From the NCBI GenBank assembly GCA_964006375.1, contig OZ023263.1:138914173-138978172 (forward strand): a stretch of 64,000 bases of DNA, read 5' to 3'. This document shows positions 50,142 to 61,865 of this stretch, one piece after another. The DNA is from Tillus elongatus. Lineage: Eukaryota; Arthropoda; Insecta; Coleoptera; Cleridae. Below the pieces are notes generated by a model that was given only the letters and a program-made list of their open reading frames with translations, searched no databases and was not told the DNA's origin. Made by a program: the position numbers and the translations under genes. The number at the start of each line of letters is the position of its first letter. The first letter of the stretch is position 1.

Positions 50142-53100
50142 TCAACACAAACCGATTGATTGATTAATAATTTTCATTTTTGGACCAGATAGAGCTTTAG
50201 TAAATAAATCTGCTTTGTTCTGACAAGATGTTACATACTCAAATTTCACTTTCCCCAAATCTACTGCTTCCCTTACACAATGATACTTTGCTTTGAAATG
50301 TTTATTTTTCTTTGTAACGATGTCACTTATAGAATTTGCTATAGCACTTTGGTTATCTGCATAAATGATCACTGGTTCACTCAAAAAGGTCTCTTGGTCT
50401 ATTTCCATGAAAAAATTAATTAACCATTCGTATTCACAAACTGCTTCATGCATAGCAACATATTCTGACTGAGATGTGGATGTTGATACTGATGTCTGCT
50501 TCTGGCTGGTCCATCCAACAGCCCCACTTGCAAAGATTATCACTTTGCCTGAAACTGATCTAGCTTTTTCATCATCGCCGGCAAAATCTGCATCACAATA
50601 TATTTTCAAATCTTGGTCAGTTTTCTGATACTTCAAAACTAGTTTTCTAGTCTTCTTTAAATATTTAAAAATATGTTTCACCTCCATCCAATGATGTGTA
50701 GTTGGTCTTTCACAATATCTAGATACTTTACCTACAGCAAAGGCAATGTCTGGTCGTGTTCCATTGGCCAAATATAGTAAAGAACCAACTGCCTTCCGGT
50801 ACAACTTTTGATCACATAGTGTATCATCTGAAGGTTCGGAGGAGATGACTCCCAAAGGTAAAGGGGTAGGTTTACCAATGCAATTCTCCATTCCAAATTC
50901 TCTCAGTATCTCATCTATATAGTGTATCTGATCTATAGTCAATACATCCCTGTTCGGCCTAGTAATGTGCAAGGATAATAACATATGAGCTGCTCCCAAA
51001 AATTTCACCTGTAATTTATTGGATAAAATCTCTTTAAAAAAATTAATGTCTTCTTTCATGCCAAAAACCACAATATCATCAACATAAACAGCTAATATCA
51101 GGGTTTGACTAACATAGACGCATGGGTCAGACAATAATCTTCTAAAGTTCAGCTGTATGAGGATATTACTGAGGCATTTGTACCACTGACTTGCTGATTG
51201 TGGTAAACCATACACACTTTTGTTTAGTCTACAAACATGTTCATCTGGTTGACTCCTGTTTAATTCATAACCAGGTGGCTGCTGCATATAAATGATGTCA
51301 TTCAAATCACTATTTAAATAAGCTGATACGACATCAACTTGTTCTACATCCCAGGAATATTCACATGCTAATGCTAGTAAGATTCTAAGTGAATGCTTCC
51401 TGACTACTGGACTATCAATTTTATCGGAAAAATCTATACCTGCTACAAGATTAAAACCTCTTGCCACGAGTCTTGCTTTATGTTTCAGGATCTGTCCATC
51501 ATTATCCCTCTTTAATTTAAATACCCATTTTGCACTAACTATGTTTTCTTCTACAGGTCGCTTCACTACTTCCCAAACATTGTTTCGTTTCATATTTGCT
51601 ATTTCCTCATCCATAGCCCTCTTCCATTCCTTGCTGTCCTTACTTGCTAAGGCTTCTTCCCTGTTCTTTGGCTCAATAGCTTCATTAGCATAGTAGGGAC
51701 CTGCAACAATTGTATGACAACATATACAACCTTTAGGTGGTTTTCTGTTTCGACTGCTCCTTCCACTGGCTATACTTGGCTCTTCAACATCTGTCTCATT
51801 GTATGTTACATCTGAGTGGGAATTCAGTTCCATTCTGGCCTGCACTTGTGCTGGTTTACCTGGTATATTTTGCATAATTGCTTCTGCCCCTTCATGCCCT
51901 TGGTAAAGTTGCTCGTGCTGAACCTCCCCTGAAGCCATGGTTATGGTGACCTCATCCTTTTCACCTTCTCCAGTGTCTTCTCTTAAAAACACAGAACTCG
52001 GTATCTCTAATTTCATTGGAAAGACCTCTTCTTGGAATCTGACATCTCTTCTGTTAATAATAATTTTTCTATCCAGACTCCACAGTCTATATCCTTTAAC
52101 ATTGTCAGGATAACCAAGCAATACACATTTCTCTGCTTTGTTCCCAAATTTAGAGCGACCTATTGATAGACACCAGGTTAAGCATCCAAACACTCTCAAA
52201 TAATTCAAATCTCTTGGCTCCAGCTTCCTCTTGTTCCACAGTTCAAAAGGTATTTGGTGTCCTATTGAAGCGGATGGGCATAGATTTCTAGTTTTTACTG
52301 CAGTTGAAAGTGGTTCTGCCCAAAAACGTTTATCCAGTCCAGATTGTATTAACATACATCGAACCATAGTTTCTAACGTGTAGTTTTGTCGCTCTGCACG
52401 TCCATTCTGAGAAGGAGAATTTGGACATGATTTTCGATGTTTTATATTACATATATTTAGATGTTCCTCAAACCCTTTGCTGCAATACTCTCCACCATTG
52501 TCAGTTTGAAGTTCTTTAATATTTAATTGATGATGCAATTCAGCCTTACCCTGGTATTTGCAAAATTCTGGAAACACATCACTTTTTCTCTCAATAGGTA
52601 TGGCGGTCACATAATTTGTCTGTTCGTCTAAAAAGGTAACAAAGTAATTTGCATTACCATAAGATGTTAAAAATGGTCCCGCTACATCAGAATGTATTCT
52701 TTCCAACGGTTCTGTTGCTTGCTGGTGTTGTTTCTCAGGAAATGCCTTCTTCTTGATTTTTGCACGAATACATACTTCACAATCTTTTACTCCTTCATTA
52801 CTCCTGGGTACATCTTCTAGTGGTGGAATTTTCTCTAAAGCATTGTTGTGCAAATGCCCAAATCTTTCATGCCAGGTTCGAATTGAAACATTTGCAGTCT
52901 TCTCTTCCTTGTAAAACATTGGTAAATTTGAGTCTTCGGTAAATAAATGATAAACTCTTCCGATTCTGTGAGCAGTAAACATAATTTCGTTATTTCTTAT
53001 GAGAGATAATCTCCCATTACTGCCTCTAACGCTCAGACCCTTTTCTTCCAGAGTGCCCAGTGATATGAGATTATCTTTGAGTGTAGGAACAAATAAAACA

Positions 53101-54224
53101 TTTGTGAACTTAATTCTCTGCCCTCCACATTCATCTGACAGATTCAAAGTAACTGAACCAATACCTCTCACCTGTACATAGATTCCATCTGCTACATGTG
53201 CTTTGTCTTTTATAACTTGAAAATCTTCAATAATATCTCTTTGGTAAGTCATGTGATCTGATGCTCCTGAATCAACTAACCAAGAGTGAGCCTGCTCTCC
53301 ATTTCTAATAATATTCAATATCTGGATTGGTTTTTCTGCACATGTGGTTGTAACAGCTGATACTTGTCTGTCCTCTCTGCGATCCTGATCATTATTTTTC
53401 TCTCTCTCCTTATATTCGTGTTGGTTAAATCTTCTTAGTTCTTTGTGGTTCCTTTCTGCTTCAAACCTTGGACAATTTGCAGAAATGTGTCCTTTTTCTC
53501 TACAGGCGAAGCAAATCACGAACTTTGTATTTTTGTTACTGCTATTATTAATACTTCCTTGGCTGTATTTACTTTGGTGTGTTACTTTCATAGCAGCTAT
53601 TTTCTCTTCAACTTCGTCTTCACCGTTTCTTATTCTCCTTTCTTCAATAAGTAATTTTGACTTTACTGTTGCCACGGATAATGACAGGTGTTCATCATCC
53701 ACCAACCTATCTAAACTGCGAACCAAGCCTTCAAATTTTGGTAGTGGCAATCCAGCTAGCATAATGGCGGCAATTGTCTTGTCGTTAAATTCAAATCCCG
53801 CCTTTTTAATTTTTCTCTCCATCATTTGGATTTTATTTATATAATTTAAAACTGTTGTGTGCTCATCTAGCCTAATATTGATCAACTCCTTGAACATATG
53901 GACCGTATTGAAAAGGCCAAAACTGGATGTTAATTCCTCCAATTTATGGTAGGCTTCGTTTGCATTTGTCAAGTCACCGATGTCGGACAGGAACATGGTG
54001 GACACGGATTTAAGTATATAGCACATTGCTGTTTGGTTAATTTTATTACGTCTTCTAAGTTCTGCCGCATCGGGCACAAAATCGTCCTCATCGTTGTAAC
54101 CTTCAATACCTTCGTAAGCGTCTCTTAACATAAGGTTTGCCTTCAGCTCAATCGACCATTCATAAAAATTGTCCATCGTCAATTTTTTCATGCGAACGAC
54201 TTCCTCGTTCATTATATCGGCCAT
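50142..54224 (-). CDS. Copia gag-pol polyprotein (1360 aa)
   Basis: Starts at ATG 54224. Gag (UBN2-type) occupies residues ~1-230 and the CCHC zinc knuckle is C238-C251 (CFACREKGHISANC). Protease DSG is 318-320 (WLVDSGASDHM). Integrase: zinc-binding H452, H457, C482, C485; catalytic D513, D575, E611 (35-residue spacing). RT starts near 880 (NNVWEVVKRP, KARLVARGF) with catalytic YVDD at 1047-1050. RNase H: D1211 (YCDADFAGD), E1254 (STSQSEYVAM), D1290 (IIYADNQSA). All catalytic residues are present and no stop interrupts the frame. The domain order PR-IN-RT-RH defines Ty1/copia. Confidence 0.97.
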   Translation of the reverse strand: MADIMNEEVVRMKKLTMDNFYEWSIELKANLMLRDAYEGIEGYNDEDDFVPDAAELRRRNKINQTAMCYILKSVSTMFLSDIGDLTNANEAYHKLEELTSSFGLFNTVHMFKELINIRLDEHTTVLNYINKIQMMERKIKKAGFEFNDKTIAAIMLAGLPLPKFEGLVRSLDRLVDDEHLSLSVATVKSKLLIEERRIRNGEDEVEEKIAAMKVTHQSKYSQGSINNSSNKNTKFVICFACREKGHISANCPRFEAERNHKELRRFNQHEYKEREKNNDQDRREDRQVSAVTTTCAEKPIQILNIIRNGEQAHSWLVDSGASDHMTYQRDIIEDFQVIKDKAHVADGIYVQVRGIGSVTLNLSDECGGQRIKFTNVLFVPTLKDNLISLGTLEEKGLSVRGSNGRLSLIRNNEIMFTAHRIGRVYHLFTEDSNLPMFYKEEKTANVSIRTWHERFGHLHNNALEKIPPLEDVPRSNEGVKDCEVCIRAKIKKKAFPEKQHQQATEPLERIHSDVAGPFLTSYGNANYFVTFLDEQTNYVTAIPIERKSDVFPEFCKYQGKAELHHQLNIKELQTDNGGEYCSKGFEEHLNICNIKHRKSCPNSPSQNGRAERQNYTLETMVRCMLIQSGLDKRFWAEPLSTAVKTRNLCPSASIGHQIPFELWNKRKLEPRDLNYLRVFGCLTWCLSIGRSKFGNKAEKCVLLGYPDNVKGYRLWSLDRKIIINRRDVRFQEEVFPMKLEIPSSVFLREDTGEGEKDEVTITMASGEVQHEQLYQGHEGAEAIMQNIPGKPAQVQARMELNSHSDVTYNETDVEEPSIASGRSSRNRKPPKGCICCHTIVAGPYYANEAIEPKNREEALASKDSKEWKRAMDEEIANMKRNNVWEVVKRPVEENIVSAKWVFKLKRDNDGQILKHKARLVARGFNLVAGIDFSDKIDSPVVRKHSLRILLALACEYSWDVEQVDVVSAYLNSDLNDIIYMQQPPGYELNRSQPDEHVCRLNKSVYGLPQSASQWYKCLSNILIQLNFRRLLSDPCVYVSQTLILAVYVDDIVVFGMKEDINFFKEILSNKLQVKFLGAAHMLLSLHITRPNRDVLTIDQIHYIDEILREFGMENCIGKPTPLPLGVISSEPSDDTLCDQKLYRKAVGSLLYLANGTRPDIAFAVGKVSRYCERPTTHHWMEVKHIFKYLKKTRKLVLKYQKTDQDLKIYCDADFAGDDEKARSVSGKVIIFASGAVGWTSQKQTSVSTSTSQSEYVAMHEAVCEYEWLINFFMEIDQETFLSEPVIIYADNQSAIANSISDIVTKKNKHFKAKYHCVREAVDLGKVKFEYVTSCQNKADLFTKALSGPKMKIINQSIGLC

Positions 54225-54345
54225 TTTAGAATAAGAAAATGAACTTCCGCTACAACGTCTGTTATTCTATTATGTTAGTACACTTCATGCACTTGATACT
54301 ACCCGCAAATTGTATTACATAAAGCGCCTAAGTCTCATAATCTGT

Positions 54346-54605
54346 TGAAAATTGGATTGTTTACAATTTTAGCGGGGTTTACTTCTATAATAACTAAATG
54401 AACACGTCTGATCATTTAATAACACACACGTTATCACCATTTATTATTGTATATGTCTGTTTACATTTTGTGACAAGAATGACACTTAAGGCTAATGACA
54501 AGTGTGACATATGGTACATGAACAGAATAGCTTGGTAATTGTAACACTGTTGACAGTGGCGCGTATATTTAAAAATGTCATGTTCGTTTCAGATTACCTT
54601 CAACA
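54346..54605 (-). repeat. Copia 5' LTR (260 bp)
   Basis: Promoter side of the element. The element's primer-binding site should lie just left of 54346, but I do not recognise a clear tRNA match there. Confidence 0.95.
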
Positions 54606-55260
54606 GATACCTGGAACAAAATCAGCCTTCACAAAGGTATAGGTGCTTCCAGAACGACCCAGACATCTCTGTCTGATCAGGGATGATATTTTGAATATTA
54701 TTCTGAGAGCATCAAAACATTTTTCGTGTAAGAGAGTAGGATGCGCGGTATACCGATTGATCTTATTGACTTCAAATATTTTTTATGTCTTTTGATTCTA
54801 CCAGCAGTTCACCGGAAATGTCTACAATTCAACATTCGAACTACTCATGAACAAAGAAGAGAGTTAAGCTTGCAGCTATTCGCAAAGAATTCAAGAAATT
54901 CGCAATAATTGTAAAAAGAGAGTTATTCATTAAGCGATAATGTTACAATTGATGAGAAACTAAAGGGATACAGTTCAGAGACATACGCTGTATTAGAGTG
55001 GTTATTTGCACAAACAATAAACCTTCAGATGTTGTACTGAGATTTTACCAACCTGTTTAGTATCAGAGAAAAATATAAAGACAGACAACTGATTCACCAG
55101 TCTTGGGTTGGTTAAGGCGTTAAGAAGTAAAACCTAAGTTATATTGGAACAAAAAAAGCTCTAAATTTCTGTAGAGTTCGCCATAGGTGCGAGAAGAGCA
55201 GTCAAGCGCATCTTGTTTGGTTCAGAAAAACCTTACGTTGGCACCCTAAACTTTCAAGCT
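54606..55260 (+). pseudogene. piggyBac-type transposase relic, continuation after copia
   Basis: Frames include DTWNKISLHKGIGAS, LSDNVTIDEKLKGY (compare the piggyBac 'xxxTVDEqLvxFRGR' block) and, near 55230, FGSEKPYVGTLNFQADF. Multiple stops. The copia insertion separates it from the acidic N-terminal part. Confidence 0.5.
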
Positions 55261-56179
55261 GATTTCATCAAATCTTCATAGTTTTAAATTCAGATGTTTT
55301 TTTTATGCTACATAAGAATGAGAATGTTATAATTTATTTCCATTTATTGCTTATGACTGATGACGTCACAATGATATGATGTATTTTAACTTCTTTTATG
55401 ACATGATTTTCTAAGTTCCTGAATCTACTACTATCCAATTACCTAGAATACATAAATTGTTTAAGGCATTTTTTTTATAGGCATTAGTCTATCCTGATTG
55501 ATATATACCAATTTTGTGCAACATATAATAAGAAGTTCGCTTACTTCGTATTATATTAATAGTTTTCTGTAGTTATTACCACTCATAACAGATGGCTTTC
55601 ACTTGTGATGGAACTGAAGGTTTTAGGAAACTAAAAACATTTTAGACAAGTGCTTTCTTCTTAGAACTCTAGTTTTAGTAGTTTTTTAAAATATAAATGG
55701 ATAATACTTGGTCACTCTAAACAACCCTGTATAATTTGCAAGTAATTAAAAGTAGAGTATGTAAATATTTAATATTTACTTAACTCTGTGCTCTAATCAT
55801 AATGTTCTTCGAAACGGTGGTAGGGTGTAACTACTTCCTGATCTCAGTATTGCCAAACCAAGCTGAATATAATGAAAATGTTCGGGACGCAGCAAGTGCA
55901 TTATAGTAGCGAATTTTCATAAGATTCGTCACTATTGAAAAAATAGTTCCCAAAAAATAAACAACGATTTAAAAGAAAATAAATTAAAAATGAAAGCAAA
56001 ATAATAATAAATGGTAAAATTAATTGAACGAGAGTCTTCTAATTATGGCAATACAATCAGAAATTAGAATTGTTCAAAATAATATATTATTTAATACATA
56101 TAGATGATAGATGTAAGATTTCCATTATAATATTATTATGATACTGTGAAGGCCGATACTTGATGTAAATCCGTTGTCA
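55261..56179. other. No gene; one TA-element/MITE terminus
   Basis: GGGACGCAGCAAGTGCATTA lies at 55880-55899, followed by the family end sequence. Otherwise nothing is recognised. Confidence 0.5.
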
Positions 56180-56375
56180 ACTTAGGTAAATGAACAAATT
56201 GATTTACACTATTTTATAGAATGTATATGTATAACTGCTGCAGTTTCGCTGGCGTGCTCAGTTTTATCAAATACTTCCATTCTGTATTTGATAAAGCTAA
56301 GCACGTCAGCGAAACGGCAGCAGCATATACATTCTATAAAATAGTGTAAATCAATTTGTTCATTTAGACCTAAGT
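56180..56375. mobile_element. Foldback element (~196 bp) with hammerhead-like relics
   Basis: The arms begin ACTTAGGT and end ACCTAAGT, with AATTGATTTACACTATTTTA mirrored on the right and the centre near 56281. The arms contain CTGAGCACGCCAGCGAAACT (left, minus strand) and CTAAGCACGTCAGCGAAACG (right, plus strand). These align with CTGANGA-N-stem-GAAA, but with the essential second G of the core changed. Confidence 0.6.
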
Positions 56376-56900
56376 ATACTATTATTACATGTCAGCTGTT
56401 TTGTCCCGATGTGGTTTTTGTAGTAATGTGCCATAGTTAACAAGTTAATTGATAAATACTGAAAATATATTTACCCACCTGAAAATTTAGGTCCTTTCCT
56501 GAAACATTAATGATTTTTGTATCTAGTTGAATATACAAATGAGCAAAAGCTATAAATGAAAGAGAAAGAAGATGATAATGGGAAGAATAATAATACAGAA
56601 AGTCTGACAATTGAAAAGTGACAGCTGAAATCCTTCAATTTTGAATTATAACCTTGGAATATTCTATATTGTAAGATTCTAACTTATACCCGACCTCTAA
56701 AAATGTAATGTTTCTTTGTATTATTCGACACACCGTGAAAAAAAGCAAAGTTTTCTCATTTTGCAAAAATCAGAATGTGTCATGCAAATATTGTGGAAAA
56801 AGTTTTTGAATGAAAATTAAATGACTGATCATTCAATAAACCGGGTTTCCGAACAGTTTAAACCAGGCCCTTGTACCAGCAGTATATGTTAGTGGATCGC
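56376..56900. other. No gene recognised
   Basis: AT-rich. Nothing is identified. Confidence 0.5.
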
Positions 56901-56949
56901 CACTATCTTTAGTTGATCGTTATTGTGGCTTAAGTTTTTTAAGAAATTA

Positions 56950-57845
56950 AGGCCATTTTATTAATTGCCTACCCGAAGTGTCTCCACGAACTTTAGATTA
57001 ACAATAACATGAAATTCAAAACGCATTAGTTCTGAACTGGCCCAAGCAAAACATCTCATCTTCAATGCAACAGATGGGAGCAATATCCGCAAAGAAATTA
57101 TAGCCAACTTTATAATATGCAATCCTGAACCAGTATTAGTAAGGTTTGTCCCTAGTGTAGAACATAAACACATACGGGAATATTTAGCCAGAGAGAGTTC
57201 AACAGTTATTGAGCAGTATAGTGCTGAAAAATTCTTTGTCGTCAGGAGACAATGCGTCAAACATGGAAAAAGCATTTAGTTTACTAGTCAAGAAATAACA
57301 ATCTTGTGCCTTTAGGTTGTGTTTGTTACACTTGCAATTCTTATCTGACATACTAACCTGCCAGTCTGCACAAGTATTTTTAACCTGTACACAAACCATA
57401 AAGACTATAAAGAATGTGCATGTTCTGAACACATTGTTTGCAAAGGTAAATAACTATAAAATATAAGGATTATCTTGACACTGCCATGAAAAATCCATTG
57501 GGGAACCTATTTAAATACTCGAAAAAGTATTTCTACATGTAAAAATACATTACAAACATTAGCAGTCAATGAACAGCCTGCAAAACATTTACACAATGAA
57601 CTGAAAGCAGCCCCAGCTTACAAAAACTTAAGAAAGTACTGTGTTACTCGGACAAGCAAAACAATGGCATTGGGCTCGATAAATCTAGCAGCTACACTTT
57701 TAGACAGCTCAAGTCAAACATGTTACTTAAGTTCTCATGAACAGGCGGAGGCAATGAAGTTTATCCATAAAGTTTTACAATCCAAGAATACAGATACAAA
57801 CAGAATTACATCCGAGTTGACTAATTACTGCGCAAGAGAATGAAG
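56950..57845 (+). pseudogene. Unidentified decayed coding sequence
   Basis: The + strand has protein-like composition in shifting frames, e.g. SNMEKAFSLLVKKQQSCAF, CTQTIKTIKNVHVLNTLFAK, KDYLDTAMKNPLGNLFKYSK and LAATLLDSSSQTCYLSSHEQ, with several stops. I do not recognise the family. It could be a transposase relic or a processed pseudogene. Confidence 0.3.
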
Positions 57846-57989
57846 ACTATGGAGCAAGCAGTTTGTGCGGTGGAAATAAATTTATCACAGTAGTTCCCTT
57901 TCAGAACTTGTAGTATGCATATTAACTGCACTGTGAGCTGAGGTTAGGTTCGGTTTGAATGTGAGTGGTCCATATCGGTCCCTCCACCG

Positions 57990-58228
57990 TGACCATAAGG
58001 TCTATTGTGGCTCACGCCTAATGTCTATATTTCGGCCAACAAATCCAGCCTCCTACAGAGGTCGATAACCTTTGTGGGCGAAAGTTGATCCAGATCCTCT
58101 GGAGCAAGCTTTACCTTGCCAAAGAGCAGGTGTCTAGTCCTGTCCGCTGCCGGACAGGAACACAGCACGTGCTCTGCTGTCTCGTGATTCTCCATACACT
58201 GTGAGCTTAGCTGCAACTGAAAGATCAT
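57990..58228 (-). pseudogene. LINE ORF2 3' end fragment
   Basis: The minus strand reads QCMENHETAEHVLCSCPAAD, RTRHLLFGKVKLAPEDLDQL and SPTKVIDLCRRLDLL. This fits the Cys/His-rich end of jockey/LOA/R1-type ORF2 proteins (C-x-E-x-ETxEHxLCxCP, then SPxKVxxFxxxLxL). The rest of the element is not adjacent. Confidence 0.6.
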
Positions 58229-58230
58229 TT

Positions 58231-59089
58231 AGTACGTTTAATTGGATTTATAATAAAACGATGCGGTTTTACTCATAAACCACATGACATATTCACAATC
58301 TGATTGTTGATAAATTTAAATTGAAGTACTTTCAGAAAAACAACTATATATTTAAGGTATAAATAATTGGGCTGCTTTTGTAAAATCTTGATAAATAAAT
58401 TATTATACACAAAAAAGTAAGTATTAAGCAAAATAAAAATGCCACAGAAAACTTCAGAGAAACAAGTTTTTAACTGTACTATTATAAACTATATGTTTGG
58501 AAGAAATACATTGAGTGTTGAAATTAGTATTAGGTAAAGCAAACACTATAGTAAAAGGTTATGAAATGTTAGAAACTTTTTTTCATTGAATTTATATTTT
58601 ATATTCTGTAATTTGCTGGAATTATAAAAAATGCGAAAAACCATAGTGTATATGAAATAACAATAAAGAAATAAAAAACTACACAGTATAATTTCACAAT
58701 GCAGTAAGAGCAATTAACAGGAGCTTTTCCTCTGCTTTTTAGCGAATTTTTATTCTAAAAAAATCGCAAAGAAAGTTTTTATTTTAAAAAAATCATAGAG
58801 AGGTAGTGAGACTTTGCAAATTTTTGGCTGTGACGCGCCTGGGAAGGATGCGCTCAGATGCTGAAACCAGACCACGACCTTTGAAAATTGTGTTGCAAAG
58901 TCAGGACGCAGCATGAAGAGTTTTGAGGGGCAAGACTCGGCTGGCTGGGGATTCACGGTACGGTAATATAAAAATTCATGACGTCCAGGCAGCTCAACTA
59001 CCTGAACCATTTGAGAGACACTTTGCAAGGGCGTGTTGACGCGGGGGAGACAAATTTGACCATTAAGTACAAAAATGGTGTTCCTTATA
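58231..59089. other. No gene recognised
   Basis: AT-rich to 58740, then mixed composition to the start of the LINE. An open minus-strand frame (58750-59109) has no recognisable domain. Confidence 0.45.
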
Positions 59090-61035
59090 TAGTTCAAGCA
59101 AATATCCAAAAAAACTGACGGCTTCTGCGATAGACTGGACTTTACATTACACCAATATTAATTTTCTGTTAGCCAAGTTTGATGTGTTTTAAATTTTTGT
59201 TCAGACATATCAGCCAGCTTGTATGTTTCTAGCGGAAACACGGCTGTCTTCTTCTGTACTAGACAGCCTAATTGCGGTACCAGATTATTCAGTTTACCGC
59301 ATATACATAAGGGATGCCGTTTGTGAGGATTTCCGGATTCAGACTGTCCCTTTTAGCAGTCCCGGCTGCGAATGCATTGCAATGAATCTGTCTTCTTCGA
59401 CGCTGTCATTCACTGTTGCTTGTGTTTACAGACCTTTCCCTCGACCAAAGGTCCATCTTGACAGGCCACTATTTCATGCTGTGGGCCATCTCGCAGAACT
59501 TCATCATAATCTGGTGCTGGTCGGTGACTTTAACATGCCCTATGTCACTTGGCCAGTTTGATGCGTCATCCCAACCACTTATCGAAGCAATGGAGAAGGG
59601 AGGCCTCGTACAGCATGTATCTTGCAACACCAGATTTAGAGTAAATCAACATCCGTCCCTCCTCGACCTTTCATTTACCAATGCCAGCGAACGTATTACC
59701 GCTGCCAAATACTTGCCACCATTCACAAAATCGGACCATTGTGTGTTGTCCTTCACCCTACAAGCTGTAACTCGGCCACCTAACACCCGAAACAACCTCA
59801 AAATTCTTAAAGTCGTTGACTATGAGCAGTTAAGTCAAGCACTTTCTTTGCTAGATTGGGATGGCATCCTAAGTGGCCTCTAGGTGAGCGAGCAATGGAA
59901 CTATCTTTATCTGGTTTTATTTGATAATATCGATAAGTATTCTCATAGCAGAGTCATTAAAGTTAACCTCACTAAGCCCTGGATAACAAAATCCCTTTCA
60001 GAATTAATCCGTAGAAAGTATTTGACCGAGTACCTTTGAGGTGCCTTTGTGCAAAGCTGCCATCTTGCGGAATTGGTGGAGATCTGCTTTTGTGGATTAG
60101 AGCTTTCCTGCGTAACCGAACTTTTCGTGTACGCATGAATGGTGCATATTCTGCTCCTCGACCTGTGGTGAGTGGTGTTCCCCAAGGCTCAGTCCTCGGG
60201 CTCCTGCTGTTCTTGGTATACACCAACGATCTCCCACTGATTATCAGGTCTGAATGTGCTTCTTTTGCAGACGACATCAAGTTATACAACGACCCACTCG
60301 TTTATCACAGTGATATCAAGGAAGCCCTGCTTAAGCTGGATGATTGGTGCAAGTCATGGTTGCTTTCCCTGAACGCGTCAAAGTGTTCAGTGTTGCACAT
60401 TGGCAGAAACAATCCCAAAATACCATACTACATTACTGGAACTCAGGGTGCAACAGTTAATCAACAGTCATCGTTACTGAAGACTTGAACTGGTCTGCAC
60501 ATGTGTCCAGTATCTGTTCCAAAGCAAATCGTATCCTGTACATGATCCGTAAGTTTTTTCACCATATTAACCCTCAGTGTGCTACACTTGTGTACACTAC
60601 ATACATTAGACCTCTAATGGAGTATTGTGGGCCAGCCTGGTACCCAGATCTATCAAGAGACAATGACTGACTGGAAAGAGTGCAGTGAGCAGCAAGTCGA
60701 CTACTTTATGGCATTCTTAAGCCTAGCTATGAGGTTAGGTTACAAATCTGGGACATGACATCATTTGCTGAGACATGAACGAGGTGACCTGATTTTCACG
60801 TATCGTGTCTTACATGGCCTCACAGGAATACCGTTGGATAGCCTGTTTACTCGGAATTCAGACAGTCATCTCCGTTGGCATGAATACAAACTTTCCAGAG
60901 AGGCGTTCAGTGTTCGTTGTCGACAGAACTTTCTTCCAAATCGAGTGTTTGGCAGTTGAAACAGTCTGCCTTCTTCAGTAGTGAGCGCATCATCTGTGAA
61001 TATCTTTAAAAGACAATATGACCTAATGTGACTTT
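59090..61035 (+). pseudogene. CR1/jockey-group LINE ORF2, internally deleted
   Basis: Endonuclease: FLAETRLSSSVLDSLI, VACVYRPFP, LVGDFNMPYVTW and FTKSDHCVLSFTL (DFN and SDH active-site motifs). After about 59990 the frame jumps from SLSELIRRK straight to the RT middle (FDRVPLRCL), so the RT fingers are deleted. Then SGVPQGSVLGLLLFLVYTND and the catalytic ASFADDIKLY (~60260-60290), LNWSAHVSSICSKANRILYM, YIRPLMEYCGPAWYPD and the C-terminal FSVRCRQNFLPNRVFGS. It ends near 61030. Several frameshifts and stops; inactive. Confidence 0.88.
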
Positions 61036-61144
61036 CGTATTCGAAAGTTTTGTTTGTGTTTGTAAGTTTAGTAATTTTTCTGATTTGTGCTATGTTCTGG
61101 TTGTGCGCATCTAGCCATTGCAAACACGGACTCTATAGGATTTA

Positions 61145-61575
<431 letters not shown>

Positions 61576-61865
61576 ATTTCCATATTTTAAATGATGGTAA
61601 ACAGAGAATAGTTGCTCTTTTGTTTTGTGTCGTTTTGAGCTGTTTTTTTGTGCTTGATTTTGCTGATTTTTTCTGCAGTGCTTGTGTGTGAGACACTGTT
61701 GGTTGTGCTGCATGTTATTTTGCATGTACTAGTTGACAAACTACCAGAAATTTGTGGTTTTCTATTGAGGTTTGGACAAGAGCTGAATAAAAACTTATCT
61801 AGTGATAGAGATAAGGATTCCAACAGTTGATTGTTTTTGGTTGTTAGTAATATACACTGCCTACC

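Larger units (their letters stand above)
49609..54605 (-). mobile_element. Ty1/copia LTR retrotransposon, intact and recent
   Basis: 5.0 kb with 260-bp LTRs at 49609-49868 and 54346-54605 that look identical base for base. The LTR is TGTTGAAGG...CAATTTTCA on the minus strand. The polypurine tract GAGGGGAGG is at 49877-49869. The flanking 5-mers are GATAT and GATAC, a near-perfect target duplication. A single open frame of 1360 codons fills the interior. Identical LTRs and an intact frame imply recent insertion and possible activity. It lies downstream of RhoGEF exon D, antisense to that gene, inside a piggyBac relic. Confidence 0.96.
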
